Assembly (NCBI RefSeq): GCF_003576315.1
Contig: NZ_QWFZ01000020.1
Coordinates: 62,001 to 126,000 of the forward strand
From: Henriciella mobilis
GTDB lineage: Bacteria > Pseudomonadota > Alphaproteobacteria > Caulobacterales > Hyphomonadaceae
Reading direction: 5' to 3'
Length of the DNA stretch: 64,000 nucleotides
In this document: positions 9,020 through 18,278 of the stretch, one piece after another
Numbering within the stretch: the first letter of the stretch is position 1
Layout: the number at the start of each line of letters is the position of its first letter
The notes under the pieces: model-generated
Database searches by the model: none
What the model saw: the letters and a program-made list of their open reading frames with translations, nothing else
Told to the model about the DNA's origin: nothing
Program-made: the position numbers and the translations under genes

Positions 9020-10591
9020 CTATTCTGCCGCAAGCGACTCCGGCTCTGGCGGGACCCAGCGCAACACCGGCTTGCGAGCAGCCTGCGTCTCGTCGAGACG
9101 GCGCATCGGAGCAAGATAAGGCGCCCCCTTCAGGCTCTCATCACCGCTGGCGGCCCGCTCGGCAATCGCGGCAAGCGCGTCGCAGAACCGGTCGAGTTCG
9201 GCCTTGCTCTCGGTCTCCGTCGGCTCGATCAGCATGGCGCCATGCACAACCAGCGGGAAGTACATGGTCATCGGGTGATAGCCCTCGTCGATCAGCGCCT
9301 TGGCGATGTCCAGCGTTTCGATACCCTCGGCGGTGAAGGCATCGGAGAATAGCGCTTCGTGCATGCAGTAGCCGTCAAAGGCTGGCGTCATGACCTTCTT
9401 CAGCCGTGCCTGGATATAATTGGCGTTGAGAACGGCATCTTCGGCCGCCTGTTTGAGGCCATCGGCGCCGTGGCTCAGCATATAGGTCAGCGCCCGCGTA
9501 AACATGCTCATCTGGCCGTGGAAGGCGCAAAGGCGGCCAAAAGCGTCCTCGCCCTCCCCTTTCGTTTCCTCCACCAGGTGGAAGCCATCTTCATCCTTCA
9601 CGACAAACGGCACCGGCGCATAGTCGGCCAGCGCTTCGGATAGCACGGTCGGGCCGGCACCCGGTCCACCACCGCCATGCGGCGTCGAGAAGGTCTTGTG
9701 CAGGTTGATGTGCATCGCATCGACGCCGAGATCGCCGGGACGCACGCGCCCGACAATCGCGTTGAAGTTCGCGCCGTCGCAATAGAAATAGCCGCCGGCC
9801 GCGTGGATGAGGTCGGCGATCTCGCGGATATCGGTCTCGAACAGGCCGCACGTATTCGGATTGGTCAGCATGATGCCGGCAATGTCCGAGCTGTCTTCCA
9901 GCTTGGCCTTGAAGTCTTCCATGTCGACGCGGCCGCGCTTGTCGGCCTTGATCTCATCGACCTTGAAGCCGCACTGCACCGCCGTTGCCGGGTTCGTGCC
10001 ATGGGCCGAAGCGGGCACAAGCACGCGCGTGCGCGTCTCGATTTCGCCGCGCGCCATCAGGGCCCGGCGGATCGCCATCATGCCGCAGAACTCGCCATGC
10101 GCGCCGGCCTTCGGGCTCATCGCCACGGCAGGCATGCCGGTCAGCGTCTTCAACCATGTCGCCAGCTGGTCGATCATTTCCAGTGCCCCTTGCACCGTCG
10201 ATTGCGGCTGCAGCGGGTGGATGTCGGCGAAGCCCGGCATGCGCGCGACTTTCTCATTCAGCCGCGGATTGTGCTTCATCGTGCAGGAACCGAGCGGAAA
10301 GAGGCCGAGATCGATGGCGTAATTCTTCTGGCTGAGCCGCACATAATGGCGCACGGCTTCTGGTTCCGACAGTCCCGGCAGGTCGGTCGGACGCTTGCGG
10401 GCAACCCCTCCAAGGCGGGGCTTCACGCCCTTCGGTTTGGGCAGGTCGACGCCGGTCTTGTTGACGCAGCCCGTCTCGAAGATGAGGTCTTCGCGCTGCT
10501 GCAGACCGCGCGAGCCGGAAACGGTATGGATATCGGACATTGAGCTTGCCTCGGTTGGCGTTGTGGAACGGCCTTGGGAATTCATGGTCAT
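9020..10591 (-). CDS. gcvPB: Glycine decarboxylase P-protein, subunit 2
   Basis: C-terminal half of the split P-protein of the glycine cleavage system: PLP-dependent decarboxylation of glycine and transfer of the aminomethyl group to lipoyl-GcvH. The pyridoxal-binding Lys299 lies in HINLHKTFSTPHGGGGPG. The N-terminal FPLGSCTMKHNPR and the PHGGGGPG loop are family hallmarks. At 523 residues it has the usual length. The ATG overlaps the stop of the small upstream ORF (ATGA), so it is translationally coupled. An alternative ATG 17 codons in (MSDIHTVSG) is possible and gives a more usual N-terminus. Last gene of the operon under the glycine riboswitch. Confidence 0.96.
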   Translation of the reverse strand: MTMNSQGRSTTPTEASSMSDIHTVSGSRGLQQREDLIFETGCVNKTGVDLPKPKGVKPRLGGVARKRPTDLPGLSEPEAVRHYVRLSQKNYAIDLGLFPLGSCTMKHNPRLNEKVARMPGFADIHPLQPQSTVQGALEMIDQLATWLKTLTGMPAVAMSPKAGAHGEFCGMMAIRRALMARGEIETRTRVLVPASAHGTNPATAVQCGFKVDEIKADKRGRVDMEDFKAKLEDSSDIAGIMLTNPNTCGLFETDIREIADLIHAAGGYFYCDGANFNAIVGRVRPGDLGVDAMHINLHKTFSTPHGGGGPGAGPTVLSEALADYAPVPFVVKDEDGFHLVEETKGEGEDAFGRLCAFHGQMSMFTRALTYMLSHGADGLKQAAEDAVLNANYIQARLKKVMTPAFDGYCMHEALFSDAFTAEGIETLDIAKALIDEGYHPMTMYFPLVVHGAMLIEPTETESKAELDRFCDALAAIAERAASGDESLKGAPYLAPMRRLDETQAARKPVLRWVPPEPESLAAE

Positions 10592-10899
10592 GCGTGGGTC
10601 TCCACAAAATGCGGGGAATTGGCGCCAAACTTTTCGCGGATGCGCTTGTTCGCAACGCTGACATTGACTGCGCCCATGGCGATGATCTCGCGGCGCAGGT
10701 TCGAATAGAGCGTTTTGAAACTGTCCGGTTCGCGCCAGACTTCGGGATTGTCGATGATCGCCTGGAATTGCTGCTTGCGCTTGTTAAGGCGTGCCGGGCT
10801 TATGCCGATGGCGCGGAAGCGTTCCTGCAGGAAAGCTTCATACTCCATGATGGCACGCTTGTGGTCCCAGGCGTCCTGGTGTTGGGGGGTGTCTGTCAC
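10588..10899 (-). CDS. Uncharacterised 103-residue protein embedded in the gcv operon
   Basis: It starts with GTG at 10899, sharing one base with the TAG of gcvPA and carrying GGGAGG seven bases upstream. Its own TGA overlaps the gcvPB start by four bases. It is therefore tightly coupled between the two halves of the P-protein. The sequence is mixed-charge and looks mostly helical (ERFRAIGISPARLNKRKQQ; TLYSNLRREIIAMGAVNVS), with no cysteine, signal peptide or membrane segment. I do not recognise the family. Codon usage looks like that of its neighbours, which argues against a chance ORF. A structural or assembly role in the glycine cleavage complex is an inference from position only. Confidence 0.8.
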   Translation of the reverse strand: MTDTPQHQDAWDHKRAIMEYEAFLQERFRAIGISPARLNKRKQQFQAIIDNPEVWREPDSFKTLYSNLRREIIAMGAVNVSVANKRIREKFGANSPHFVETHA

Positions 10900-12242
10900 T
10901 ATAGCACCTCCCTCAGCGCTTCAGCGTAGACGGCAATGTCTTCTTCCGTCGTGCACTCGGTCGCGCAGGCGATGATGACATCATCCAGCTTCTTGCCCGG
11001 GAAGAGCCGGGAGGCGCGCACGCCGCCGATGACACCAAGCTCGTCCAGTTCGGCGAGCACGGCTTCGGCATTGCCCGGCACGCGGAAGGCGAACTCGTTG
11101 AAGAAGCGCGGTGTCAGGATCTCAACGCCCTTCACTTCTTCCAGAGCATCCGCCAGCAGGCAGGCGGCTTCGTGGTTGAGCGTGGCGAGTTGGGTGAGGC
11201 CCTTGTCGCCCAGCAGCGTCATGTGCGCGGTGAAGGCGAGCGTGCAGAGGCCCGCATTGGTGCAGATATTCGACGTCGCCTTGTCCCGGCGAATATGCTG
11301 CTCGCGCGTCGACAGGGTCAGCACGAAACCGCGCTGGCCATCGGCGTCCTGCGTCTCGCCGCAGAGCCGTCCCGGCATCTGGCGGACATGTTTCTGGTTG
11401 GTCGCGAACAGGCCGACATAAGGCCCGCCGAAGTTCAGCGCATTGCCGATCGACTGGCCTTCGCCAACCGCGATATCGGCGCCCATCTCGCCCGGCGGCG
11501 TGACCATGCCGAGCGCGACCGTTTCAGTGAAGACCGAGACGAGCAGCGCCCCGTCAGCATGCGCGGCTTCGGAGACCGGCGTCAGGTCCGTGACCGTGCC
11601 GAAGACATTCGGGCTTTGCCCGATGACGCAGGCTGTCTTGTCGTTGACCGCGTCGCTGAGCGCCAGCTCGCCATCGACAGCCGGCGGCAGCTGAACGACC
11701 TCGATGCCCTGCGCTTCGCAGACGGTTCGGGTCGCCGAGGCATAGTGCGGGTGCAGGCCGCCAGACAGGACCACGCGGCGCCGGCGGGTCACCCGGCAGG
11801 CCATCAGCGCCGCCTCGGCGCAGGCCGTCGAGCCGTCATACATGGAGGCATTGGCGACATCCATCGCCGTCAGGGCCGCGACCTGGGACTGGAATTCAAA
11901 CAGGGTCTGAAGAGTGCCCTGCGCGATTTCCGGCTGGTAAGGCGTGTAGGTCGTCAGGAATTCCGAGCGCTGGATAATGTGGTCGACCGTGGCTGGCACA
12001 TGGTGCTTGTAAGCCCCGCAGCCCACGAAGAAGCGGCCTTCGGACGCGGTCCGGTTCTTCCCCGCGAGCGCCGCCATATGACGTTCGACCGCCAGCTCGC
12101 CCTGATGGTCAGGCAGGCCGTCGATCTTGCCGCCAAGGCGGGCGGCTTCGGGAACGTCGGCATAGAAGTCGTCAATAGACGCCGCGCCGGTGACGGCGAG
12201 CATCGCCTTGCGGTCTTCGGGTGTGAGGGGCAGGTAGCGCAT
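10899..12242 (-). CDS. gcvPA: Glycine decarboxylase P-protein, subunit 1
   Basis: N-terminal half of the split P-protein, 447 residues, partner of GcvPB in an alpha2beta2 enzyme. Characteristic stretches are [14 protein letters not shown] at the start, [31 protein letters not shown] and [11 protein letters not shown]. The pyridoxal lysine is absent here, as expected, since it lies in subunit 2. The ATG shares a base with the gcvH stop (TGATG). The split form is the usual one in Alphaproteobacteria related to Caulobacter. Confidence 0.96.
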   Translation of the reverse strand: MRYLPLTPEDRKAMLAVTGAASIDDFYADVPEAARLGGKIDGLPDHQGELAVERHMAALAGKNRTASEGRFFVGCGAYKHHVPATVDHIIQRSEFLTTYTPYQPEIAQGTLQTLFEFQSQVAALTAMDVANASMYDGSTACAEAALMACRVTRRRRVVLSGGLHPHYASATRTVCEAQGIEVVQLPPAVDGELALSDAVNDKTACVIGQSPNVFGTVTDLTPVSEAAHADGALLVSVFTETVALGMVTPPGEMGADIAVGEGQSIGNALNFGGPYVGLFATNQKHVRQMPGRLCGETQDADGQRGFVLTLSTREQHIRRDKATSNICTNAGLCTLAFTAHMTLLGDKGLTQLATLNHEAACLLADALEEVKGVEILTPRFFNEFAFRVPGNAEAVLAELDELGVIGGVRASRLFPGKKLDDVIIACATECTTEEDIAVYAEALREVL

Positions 12243-12637
12243 CAGGCAAGTCCCTTGCAGTATTCATAATAGGCATCTTTATCCATGAGGCCCTCGGTTT
12301 CGGCGCCATCGGAAAACTTGATGACGCAGAACCAGCCTTCGGTCTCGGGATGCTCGTTGACCTTTTCCGGTGCGTCGGCGAGCGCGCCATTGGCGTCGAT
12401 CACCTCGCCGGACATGGGCGCGTAGACGTCGGAGGCGGCCTTCACACTCTCGACGACGGCCATCTCGTCACCCTTCTTGACGGTCTTGCCAACCTCGGGC
12501 GTCTCGACGAAGACCACATCGCCAAGCTGGTCGGCGGCGTAGCGGGTGATGCCCACCGTGGCGAGGTCGCCGTGCACGGTGACCCATTCATGGTCTTCGG
12601 TGTAGAAGGTGACTTGCTGGGTAAATTTCTGCGTCAT
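12242..12637 (-). CDS. gcvH: Glycine cleavage system H protein
   Basis: Lipoyl carrier of the glycine cleavage system. The lipoylated lysine is K66 in [14 protein letters not shown]. The conserved [16 protein letters not shown] and [14 protein letters not shown] lead into it. It has 131 residues from ATG 12637, which has GAGGA about eight bases upstream. A TTG five codons earlier (12652) would overlap the gcvT stop and is less likely. Translationally coupled to gcvPA. Confidence 0.97.
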   Translation of the reverse strand: MTQKFTQQVTFYTEDHEWVTVHGDLATVGITRYAADQLGDVVFVETPEVGKTVKKGDEMAVVESVKAASDVYAPMSGEVIDANGALADAPEKVNEHPETEGWFCVIKFSDGAETEGLMDKDAYYEYCKGLA

Positions 12638-12648
12638 CTGGCTGGTCC

Positions 12649-13803
12649 TCAACGTTTGTAATTGTGCTCGATGAAAGGCAGTGCGGCGACTTCCGCCATG
12701 CGCGCCTTGCCCCTCACCATGAGTTCGATCTGCGTGCCCGGTTCGGCGAGGTCGGCGCGGATGTAGCCCATGGCGACGGGCGCATCGACCGTCGGGCCAA
12801 ACCCACCGGATGTCACGATGCCGACGGTTTCTCCGTTCACCTGAATCTCGGTCCCTTCACGCGCCGGGGCGCGCTCAAGCGGCCGGATCCCGACGCGCTT
12901 TTCGGCCGGGCCATTGGCAAGCTGGTCGAGTATTTTTGCTGCGCCGGGGAAATCAGCGCGCTCGCGGCGTGACTTCTGGATCACCCATTGCAGGTCTGCC
13001 TCGACCGGCGTGCGCGTCGCGTCCATGTCATGCCCATACAGGCAGAGGCCTGCCTCAAGGCGCAGCGAGTCGCGCGCGCCGAGGCCGATCGGCTTTACCC
13101 GGTCATCTTTCAGCAGCTTTGCAGCAAGCGTCTGGCCCGCATCAGCCGGTATGAGGATTTCAAACCCGTCTTCACCGGTGTAGCCACAGCGCGACACCAT
13201 GCACTCTGCCCCCTCCCAGGCGGCCAGCATGGCCTTCATGAAACCAAGAGCCTCACAGCCCGGAAATTCATCCTTAAAGACCTCGACGGCTTCAGGCCCT
13301 TGAAGGGCCATCAGGACCCGGTGATCGGCGGGCTGGAGCACTGCCCGGCCCTTGAACTGTTTCTCGAACAGCGCCCAATCCTGAGCTTTCACGGCGCCGT
13401 TGACGACGATGTAGAGCCGCCCATTCTGTTTCTCATCCGGCAGACGGGTGATAATCAGGTCGTCGAGGATCCCGCCATCATCATTTAGCAGCGTGGTCAG
13501 CCGCGCCTGCCCCGGCTTGAGACCGGCAATGTTGCTCGGAACGACTTCCTCAATCAGCGCGGCAATTGCCTTGTGGGCGTCTTCGCTGCCTGACGGGCCT
13601 TCTTTCAGGGTCAGGAAGCACGGCCCCATATGAGAGACATCGAACAGGCCGGCATGCTCGCGGGTCCAGAGGTGCTCTGGCTTCACGCCTTCAAACTGGA
13701 CCGGCATATCATAGCCGGCAAACGGGACCATCCGCGCGCCGAGCGAAACGTGCAGCCCATGAAGGGGCGTCTGCCTGAGATCGTGTGTAGCCTGGTCTGC
13801 CAT
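12649..13803 (-). CDS. gcvT: Aminomethyltransferase (glycine cleavage T protein)
   Basis: Transfers the methylene group from aminomethyl-lipoyl-GcvH to tetrahydrofolate, releasing ammonia. The N-terminus [20 protein letters not shown] and GLFDVSHMG are typical of the T protein, as is the later [12 protein letters not shown]. It has 384 residues from ATG 13803. The open frame continues upstream through the riboswitch, but [15 protein letters not shown] is the natural start, with AAAGGG a few bases before it. First gene of the operon; its leader is the tandem glycine riboswitch. Confidence 0.96.
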   Translation of the reverse strand: MADQATHDLRQTPLHGLHVSLGARMVPFAGYDMPVQFEGVKPEHLWTREHAGLFDVSHMGPCFLTLKEGPSGSEDAHKAIAALIEEVVPSNIAGLKPGQARLTTLLNDDGGILDDLIITRLPDEKQNGRLYIVVNGAVKAQDWALFEKQFKGRAVLQPADHRVLMALQGPEAVEVFKDEFPGCEALGFMKAMLAAWEGAECMVSRCGYTGEDGFEILIPADAGQTLAAKLLKDDRVKPIGLGARDSLRLEAGLCLYGHDMDATRTPVEADLQWVIQKSRRERADFPGAAKILDQLANGPAEKRVGIRPLERAPAREGTEIQVNGETVGIVTSGGFGPTVDAPVAMGYIRADLAEPGTQIELMVRGKARMAEVAALPFIEHNYKR

Positions 13804-13857
13804 GGCGCCCTTTGCGGTCAAACGGCCACACGCCCTCGCCTTTCGAGGATCATGGCC

Positions 13858-14064
13858 GCCCCCGCTGTCTCGGCGCCTGAGAGATTCCGCCTGACGCCCA
13901 TGTACCGGGCCGGCTTGCTCCTTCGGCGAGGCCATCAGCACGAAAATGACCGTGCCTGCCTCTTTCCAGCGTGTGGTCTCTCTCCCGGTCCTTTTGCCTG
14001 AGCGTTTCCGGGGCGGTTGCGCCTTCGGCGGCAGGCTGACGTTTGCCTGCTCTCTCCCGGGGAG
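13858..14064 (-). promoter_or_regulatory. Tandem glycine riboswitch
   Basis: Read on the minus strand, two glycine aptamers follow each other. The first (about 14063 down to 13981) has GGGAGAGAGC, the core GCCGAAGGCGCAA and the 3' side CTCAGGCAAAAGGACCGGG. The second (about 13976 to 13860) has the core GCCGAAGGAGCAA and the 3' side AATCTCTCAGGCGCCGAGACAG. The order and spacing match the cooperative two-aptamer class upstream of gcvT. Between the second aptamer and gcvT is a small hairpin (stem 13834-13838 with 13844-13848), with no obvious T run, so control could act on translation as well as on transcription. Glycine binding is expected to turn the operon on. Confidence 0.93.
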
Positions 14065-14159
14065 GAGATATTACTAACGACACACCTATTTCAGAGTCGC
14101 CCGCCCGGCAAGGCGATGACGCAATTGCGATGGAAATTCCCTGCGAGCGTGCCTGAGTC

Positions 14160-14396
14160 TTACTCAGTCATTGCAGGGTTTGAGAGCTGGCTGGCAGCAA
14201 CCGGGCAGGCGCGCCTCAGCTCGCCGGCATTCTCCGCCAGAAAGTAGCGCGAGGCATCCCCCGCGCATTTCTCCAGTTTTTTCCGGGCGCTCCGGGCCGG
14301 ATCAAGGGCAACGGCACAGACGCTGATGCCCATGCCACGCATCCGATCGCGCCGCTGACGGGCCTGCGGTACGTTTTTCGACCGCAAGACCCGCAA
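14160..14396 (-). pseudogene. Remnant of a TadG-like vWA protein C-terminus
   Basis: A 78-codon open frame with no matching N-terminal part. Its last 65 residues follow the C-terminal pattern of TadG/TadE-linked von Willebrand A proteins: RDRMRGMGISVCAVALDP, KKLEKCAGDASRYFLAENAGEL, and the ending ASQLSNPAMTE, which resembles the ASQLSNLRLTE-type end of the family. The MIDAS metal site and transmembrane start are missing. Some residues expected to be hydrophobic have changed (ACPVAA where AFRxIA is usual). I read it as a decayed fragment left in the gap between the gcv leader and the acyl-CoA dehydrogenase. It could in principle still be translated from its own ATG, but no Shine-Dalgarno is seen. 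Confidence 0.6.
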
Positions 14397-14399
14397 TCA

Positions 14400-15710
14400 C
14401 TACCGCACGGCGAAGTCGAACGGTTCGTTGCGGTTGGCGCCCTTGTTGGGGCCCATGAAGCCGAACAGGTGGCCGGCCACTTTCCGCATCTGGATCTCCT
14501 CGGAGCCCTCGGTAATCCGGTAGCGGCGGTGGTGACGGTAGATATGCTCGAACGGCTTGTGGCGCGAATAGCCCATACCGCCATGCACCTGCATCGCCCG
14601 GTCGGCCGCATCGCAGCAGAGCCGGTTGGCGTAGTAGTTACACATCGACACCTTGTCGGAGAGATAGATCGCGACGTCCGGTTTCGACATCTGGTCGATC
14701 TGCCAGGCCGTCTTGAAAATGAAGAGCCGCAGCATCTCTGCCTGAGTGGCAAGCTCCACCAGCGGGAACTGGATCGCCTGGTTGTACGACAGCGCCTTGC
14801 CGAAGGGGCGGCGTTCATTGGCGTAGTTGATGGCTTCGGTGATGCAGTACATCGCCGCGCCGACCGAACTTGCCGCCTGACGGATGCGGTTTTCGTGCAC
14901 GAAATGCTGGGCAAGCGCGAGACCGCCTTCCGGCGGACCGAATACCGCATCTTCCGGCACCCAGAGGTCCTTGATGTAGAACCGGCAGTGGTCGGTCGGC
15001 ATGTTGAACGTCCACATGTACTCATCGATCTCGATGGCCGGGTCATCGGCCGGGACGATCAGGCAGGTAATGCCTTTCGCGTCGCCATCGTTTCCGCTGG
15101 TCCGGCAGAACAGCATGATGTGGCTGGCGACGTGCATCCCGGTGATCCACATCTTGGAGCCGTTGATCAGCCAGCCATCCTTGCCGTCCTTCTTGTGGCG
15201 CACAGCGCGGGTTTCCATGTGAGTCGCATCCGAGCCATGGTCGGGCTCAGTCAGGCCGAAGCAGGCCTTGAACTCGCCTTTCAGTGCGGCTTCCGCGAGG
15301 TGTTTCTGGTCCGGCCGCGCAAAGTCGCGCAGCATCAGGATCTGCGGGAAGTTGCCGACAATGGAATGCTCGTTCTGAAGGTCGTTGTGCAGGCCAAGTC
15401 CCTTGCGCGCGAAGTGTTCGCGAATGATGGCCATGCCGAGATTGGTCCCGTCCTGGCCGCCAAACTCCTTGGGCAGCGCATAGCGCAGGTGCCCGGCTTC
15501 ATCGGCAAGCTTCTTCGCCTTGGTGAGAAGCTCTTCCCATTCCGGCCGCGGAAGGCCGCCATTGTCAAAATCGGTCCGCGCCCATTCGCGGCGGTGGTCG
15601 AAGAAGCGGATATTGTCATCCTGCTCTTCCAGCGGCTTGATCTTGTCTTCGATGAATTTGTCCAGCACGACGAGATAATCGGCGATTTCCTTGGGTATAT
15701 TGAAGTCCAT
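14400..15710 (-). CDS. Acyl-CoA dehydrogenase
   Basis: FAD enzyme catalysing the alpha,beta-dehydrogenation of an acyl-CoA, the first step of a beta-oxidation-like route. 436 residues, somewhat longer than typical short/medium-chain enzymes. The FAD/substrate motif CFGLTEPDHGSDATHM is in the middle, with WITGMHVASHIMLF after it. Near the C-terminus, HGGMGYSRHKPFEHIYRHHR leads into RITEGSEEIQMRK, whose Glu (E401) is the expected catalytic base. The N-terminus (DFNIPKEIADYL) resembles the ACAD10/11-type bacterial group. It stands alone on the minus strand. The substrate is not predictable. Confidence 0.92.
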   Translation of the reverse strand: MDFNIPKEIADYLVVLDKFIEDKIKPLEEQDDNIRFFDHRREWARTDFDNGGLPRPEWEELLTKAKKLADEAGHLRYALPKEFGGQDGTNLGMAIIREHFARKGLGLHNDLQNEHSIVGNFPQILMLRDFARPDQKHLAEAALKGEFKACFGLTEPDHGSDATHMETRAVRHKKDGKDGWLINGSKMWITGMHVASHIMLFCRTSGNDGDAKGITCLIVPADDPAIEIDEYMWTFNMPTDHCRFYIKDLWVPEDAVFGPPEGGLALAQHFVHENRIRQAASSVGAAMYCITEAINYANERRPFGKALSYNQAIQFPLVELATQAEMLRLFIFKTAWQIDQMSKPDVAIYLSDKVSMCNYYANRLCCDAADRAMQVHGGMGYSRHKPFEHIYRHHRRYRITEGSEEIQMRKVAGHLFGFMGPNKGANRNEPFDFAVR

Positions 15711-15977
15711 CTGCGGTCTCCCTGCCCTTCTTTTCTATATCTACCGCCCAGAATACCGGGCCCCGGTGAGCCTGCAATCAGCGCCGTCGCGTCAACTCGG
15801 GAACATTTTTTCCGGGCGCCTTGCGTAACGATCATTGCACGAGCGTGCCGCCGCCCGAAAATAACCGCCCTGAACGATTGACAATTTATTCAGCCGCCAT
15901 AAACTGAGACTGCGGATTACAAGCAAACAACCGCCGACAGAAATAACCCCGAGCACTGCACCAGGAGTTTCCTCCCA

Positions 15978-16280
15978 ATGAATCGTTTCATCCCTCTCGC
16001 CGCTGCGGCTGCAGCGATCGTGTTGCCGGCTGCCGCTGGCACAAGCTTCACGGCGAAGGTCGCCACGCCGTTCGAGACTCAGGAAAACGTTGTCGCTGCA
16101 AAAGCCCTTTGGAGCTGCAGCGGCGATACATGCGTCGCCGAACTCAACCGCCGCACGGTCACCGTGCGCACCTGCAAGAAAGTCGCCTCGGAAGTTGGCG
16201 TACTGGCCGGTTTCAGCAACGACAAGGAAAGCCTCTCAGAGGAAGACCTCGCCAAGTGCAACGAAGCCGCCAAGGACTAA
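15978..16280 (+). CDS. Small secreted protein of an alphaproteobacterial family
   Basis: 100 residues with a signal peptide (RFIPLAAAAAAIVLPAAAG). The mature domain has three Cys in the core: NVVAAKALWSCSGDTCVAEL then VTVRTCKKVASEVG, plus a C-terminal Cys in LAKCNEAAKD. The arrangement WxCxGDxC followed by RTCKKVAxxVG resembles short uncharacterised proteins from Caulobacter relatives; I cannot name a function. Two disulfides in the periplasm are plausible. It has its own terminator 31 bases after the stop, so it is probably monocistronic. The 267-base gap before it holds no gene that I can see, presumably its promoter. Confidence 0.78.
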   Translation: MNRFIPLAAAAAAIVLPAAAGTSFTAKVATPFETQENVVAAKALWSCSGDTCVAELNRRTVTVRTCKKVASEVGVLAGFSNDKESLSEEDLAKCNEAAKD

Positions 16281-16311
16281 GTAAGCTTTCATCTCACTCT
16301 CTGAATACTTT

Positions 16312-16346
16312 GGCCGCCCTTCACTGTTAAGGGCGGCCTTTTTTTT
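16312..16346 (+). terminator. Rho-independent terminator
   Basis: Perfect nine-base stem GGCCGCCCT / AGGGCGGCC (16312-16320 / 16330-16338) with a nine-base loop, followed by eight T. It ends the transcript of the small secreted protein. Confidence 0.92.
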
Positions 16347-16365
16347 CATTCCGGCGGACGCCTGC

Positions 16366-16755
16366 CTAGCCACGTTCCTTCGGCTGCCAGAGTTCGATCT
16401 TGCGCCCGTCGGGATCCATGAGCCAGGCAAAGCGGCCATAATCGAAGTCCTCCGGCGGCTGAACGAGCTCGACACCGGCCGTCTCGATCCGTTTCAGGAC
16501 AGCGTCCATGTCGTCAACCATCAGGTTGAACATGACAGTTTCAGAAGACGGCTTGAAATAATCGCTGCCGGACTTGAAGGGAGCGAAAATCGACCGCGCC
16601 CCCTCGGGAAAGGCCTTCGCCGAAGCTGCGTGCAGGAAATCAAACCCGCCATAGTCATTCGGCGCCATGCCCAGCACATCTTCATACCACTTTGCCGTCG
16701 CCGCCGGATCGTCGCAGAGAAAGAATATACCGCCCAGGCCGATGACATTGCTCAT
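16366..16755 (-). CDS. VOC-superfamily (glyoxalase/bleomycin resistance-like) protein
   Basis: 129 residues with the two beta-alpha-beta-beta-beta modules of the vicinal oxygen chelate fold. It opens with IGLGGIFFLCDDPAATAKWYEDVLGM and closes with FAWLMDPDGRKIELWQP, the usual end with a metal-ligand Glu. Members range from lyases to antibiotic-binding proteins, so the substrate cannot be named. The 264-base gap to the thiolase gene contains only short unconvincing frames. Confidence 0.85.
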   Translation of the reverse strand: MSNVIGLGGIFFLCDDPAATAKWYEDVLGMAPNDYGGFDFLHAASAKAFPEGARSIFAPFKSGSDYFKPSSETVMFNLMVDDMDAVLKRIETAGVELVQPPEDFDYGRFAWLMDPDGRKIELWQPKERG

Positions 16756-17019
16756 AAGTTTTCCCTTCCATCAGCGGGTTGGCAAATCAGTCGGGGACGA
16801 AGACCGCTACCACCTTCCGCCCGGAAGCGATCATACCGAACGCCGGGCCGGGCACCATCCACGCGGTCAAAAAAAGACCGTCCGGCCTGTCGCGGATGTC
16901 CATCGAAACCTTTCCGCTGCGGCATACCGGCGCCACCGTTGAAAAGTCTGGCCTATTAGGTCCGCCGACATTAGGGTCCGCGGCAACAAGAACCTAGCCT
17001 ACCGGAGGACATTATCCCT

Positions 17020-18228
17020 ATGAGAGAAGCAGTTATCGTATCGACCGCCCGCACCGCGCTGACCAAGGCTGGCCGCGGCGCCCTCAATGACACGCACGGC
17101 ATCAAGATGGCAGGCCATGCCATCAAGGGCGCGATCGAGCGCGCTGGCATCGACCCGAAGGAAGTCGAGGATGTCTTCCTGGGTTCGGCCCAGCCCGAAG
17201 GCGCCACCGGCCATAACGTTGCACGCAATGCGGCGCTCTGGGCCGGCTGCCCGTCAAGCACGTCCGGCGCGACCATCAACCGGTTCTGCTCTTCCGGCCT
17301 GCAGGCTATCGCCAATGCGGCTCACACGGTGATGAACGAAGGCGCACCGGTTGCGATCGGCGGCGGCGTGGAGAGTCTCTCGCTCGTTTCCCGGTCCGGT
17401 CACATGAACACCTATCGCTACACCGAAGAAGAGCTGATGCAGAAATGGCCGGCGATCTGGATGACGATGATCGAAACCGCAGAGATCGTCGCCGACCGCT
17501 ACAATGTCTCCCGCGAGGCGCAGGACATGTATTCGGCCGAAAGCCAGCGCCGCACGGCCAATTTCCAGGAAAAGGGCTGGATGGCTGAAGAGATCGTCCC
17601 GATGAAGACCAAGATGAAGCTGGTCAACAAGGAAACGGGCGAAGAAACCTATCAGGAGGTCGTCGCAGACCGCGATGACTGTAATCGCCCGGGCACGACC
17701 TATGAAACGCTGGCAGGCCTGAAGCCCGTCTTCTCCGGCGGCATGGTCGTCAAGGAAGGCAAGTACGTCACCGCCGGTAACGCCTCGCAACTGTCCGACG
17801 GCGCCGCTGCCGTGGTCGTGATGGAAGCGGCCGAAGCCAAGAAGCGCAATATCGAGCCACTCGGCCGATTTGTCGGTTTCAATGTCGCCGGTTGCGATCC
17901 GGACGAGATGGGCATCGGCCCGGTCTTCGCCGTCCCGCGCCTGCTCGAGCGTCATGGCCTGAAGGTCGACGACATCGACCTGTGGGAGCTGAACGAGGCC
18001 TTCGCTTCGCAGTGCCTCTACAGCCGCGACCGGCTCGGCATCGATCCGGAGAAGTACAACGTCAATGGCGGCTCGATCTCGATCGGTCACCCCTTCGGCA
18101 TGACCGGCGCACGCTGCACCGGCTCCCTGCTGCTGGAAGGCAAGCGCCGCGGGGCCAAGTGGGGCGTCGTGACCATGTGCATCGGCGGCGGCATGGGCGC
18201 AGCGGGTCTGTTTGAAATTTACAGCTAA
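17020..18228 (+). CDS. Acetyl-CoA acetyltransferase / 3-ketoacyl-CoA thiolase
   Basis: 402 residues, type II thiolase. The nucleophile Cys90 is in [11 protein letters not shown], the NEAFA motif is around residue 325, [10 protein letters not shown] has His357, and the second catalytic Cys387 is in [15 protein letters not shown]. This enzyme condenses two acetyl-CoA or cleaves 3-ketoacyl-CoA. The ATG has GGAGGACATT about a dozen bases upstream. No paaJ- or phaA-type neighbours decide between biosynthetic and degradative use; nearby acyl-CoA dehydrogenases hint at fatty-acid breakdown. Confidence 0.94.
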   Translation: MREAVIVSTARTALTKAGRGALNDTHGIKMAGHAIKGAIERAGIDPKEVEDVFLGSAQPEGATGHNVARNAALWAGCPSSTSGATINRFCSSGLQAIANAAHTVMNEGAPVAIGGGVESLSLVSRSGHMNTYRYTEEELMQKWPAIWMTMIETAEIVADRYNVSREAQDMYSAESQRRTANFQEKGWMAEEIVPMKTKMKLVNKETGEETYQEVVADRDDCNRPGTTYETLAGLKPVFSGGMVVKEGKYVTAGNASQLSDGAAAVVVMEAAEAKKRNIEPLGRFVGFNVAGCDPDEMGIGPVFAVPRLLERHGLKVDDIDLWELNEAFASQCLYSRDRLGIDPEKYNVNGGSISIGHPFGMTGARCTGSLLLEGKRRGAKWGVVTMCIGGGMGAAGLFEIYS

Positions 18229-18278
18229 ACCTGTAATTGTTCTGTCAGACGAAAAGCCTGACTGAACAAGGAGACTTC

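Noticed and set aside
9000-9020. A terminator after gcvPB
   Set aside because: AGCCC / GGGCT arms are short with a 28-base loop and no T run in the right place.
14469-15881. A 470-codon plus-strand frame opposite the acyl-CoA dehydrogenase
   Set aside because: His/Arg-rich and without a family; the dehydrogenase motifs on the minus strand are unambiguous.
16769-16890. A 38-codon minus-strand frame (starting MDIRDRPDGLFL) between the VOC gene and the thiolase gene
   Set aside because: It reads like coding sequence near its end, but has no ribosome site, no recognised family and is too short to claim.
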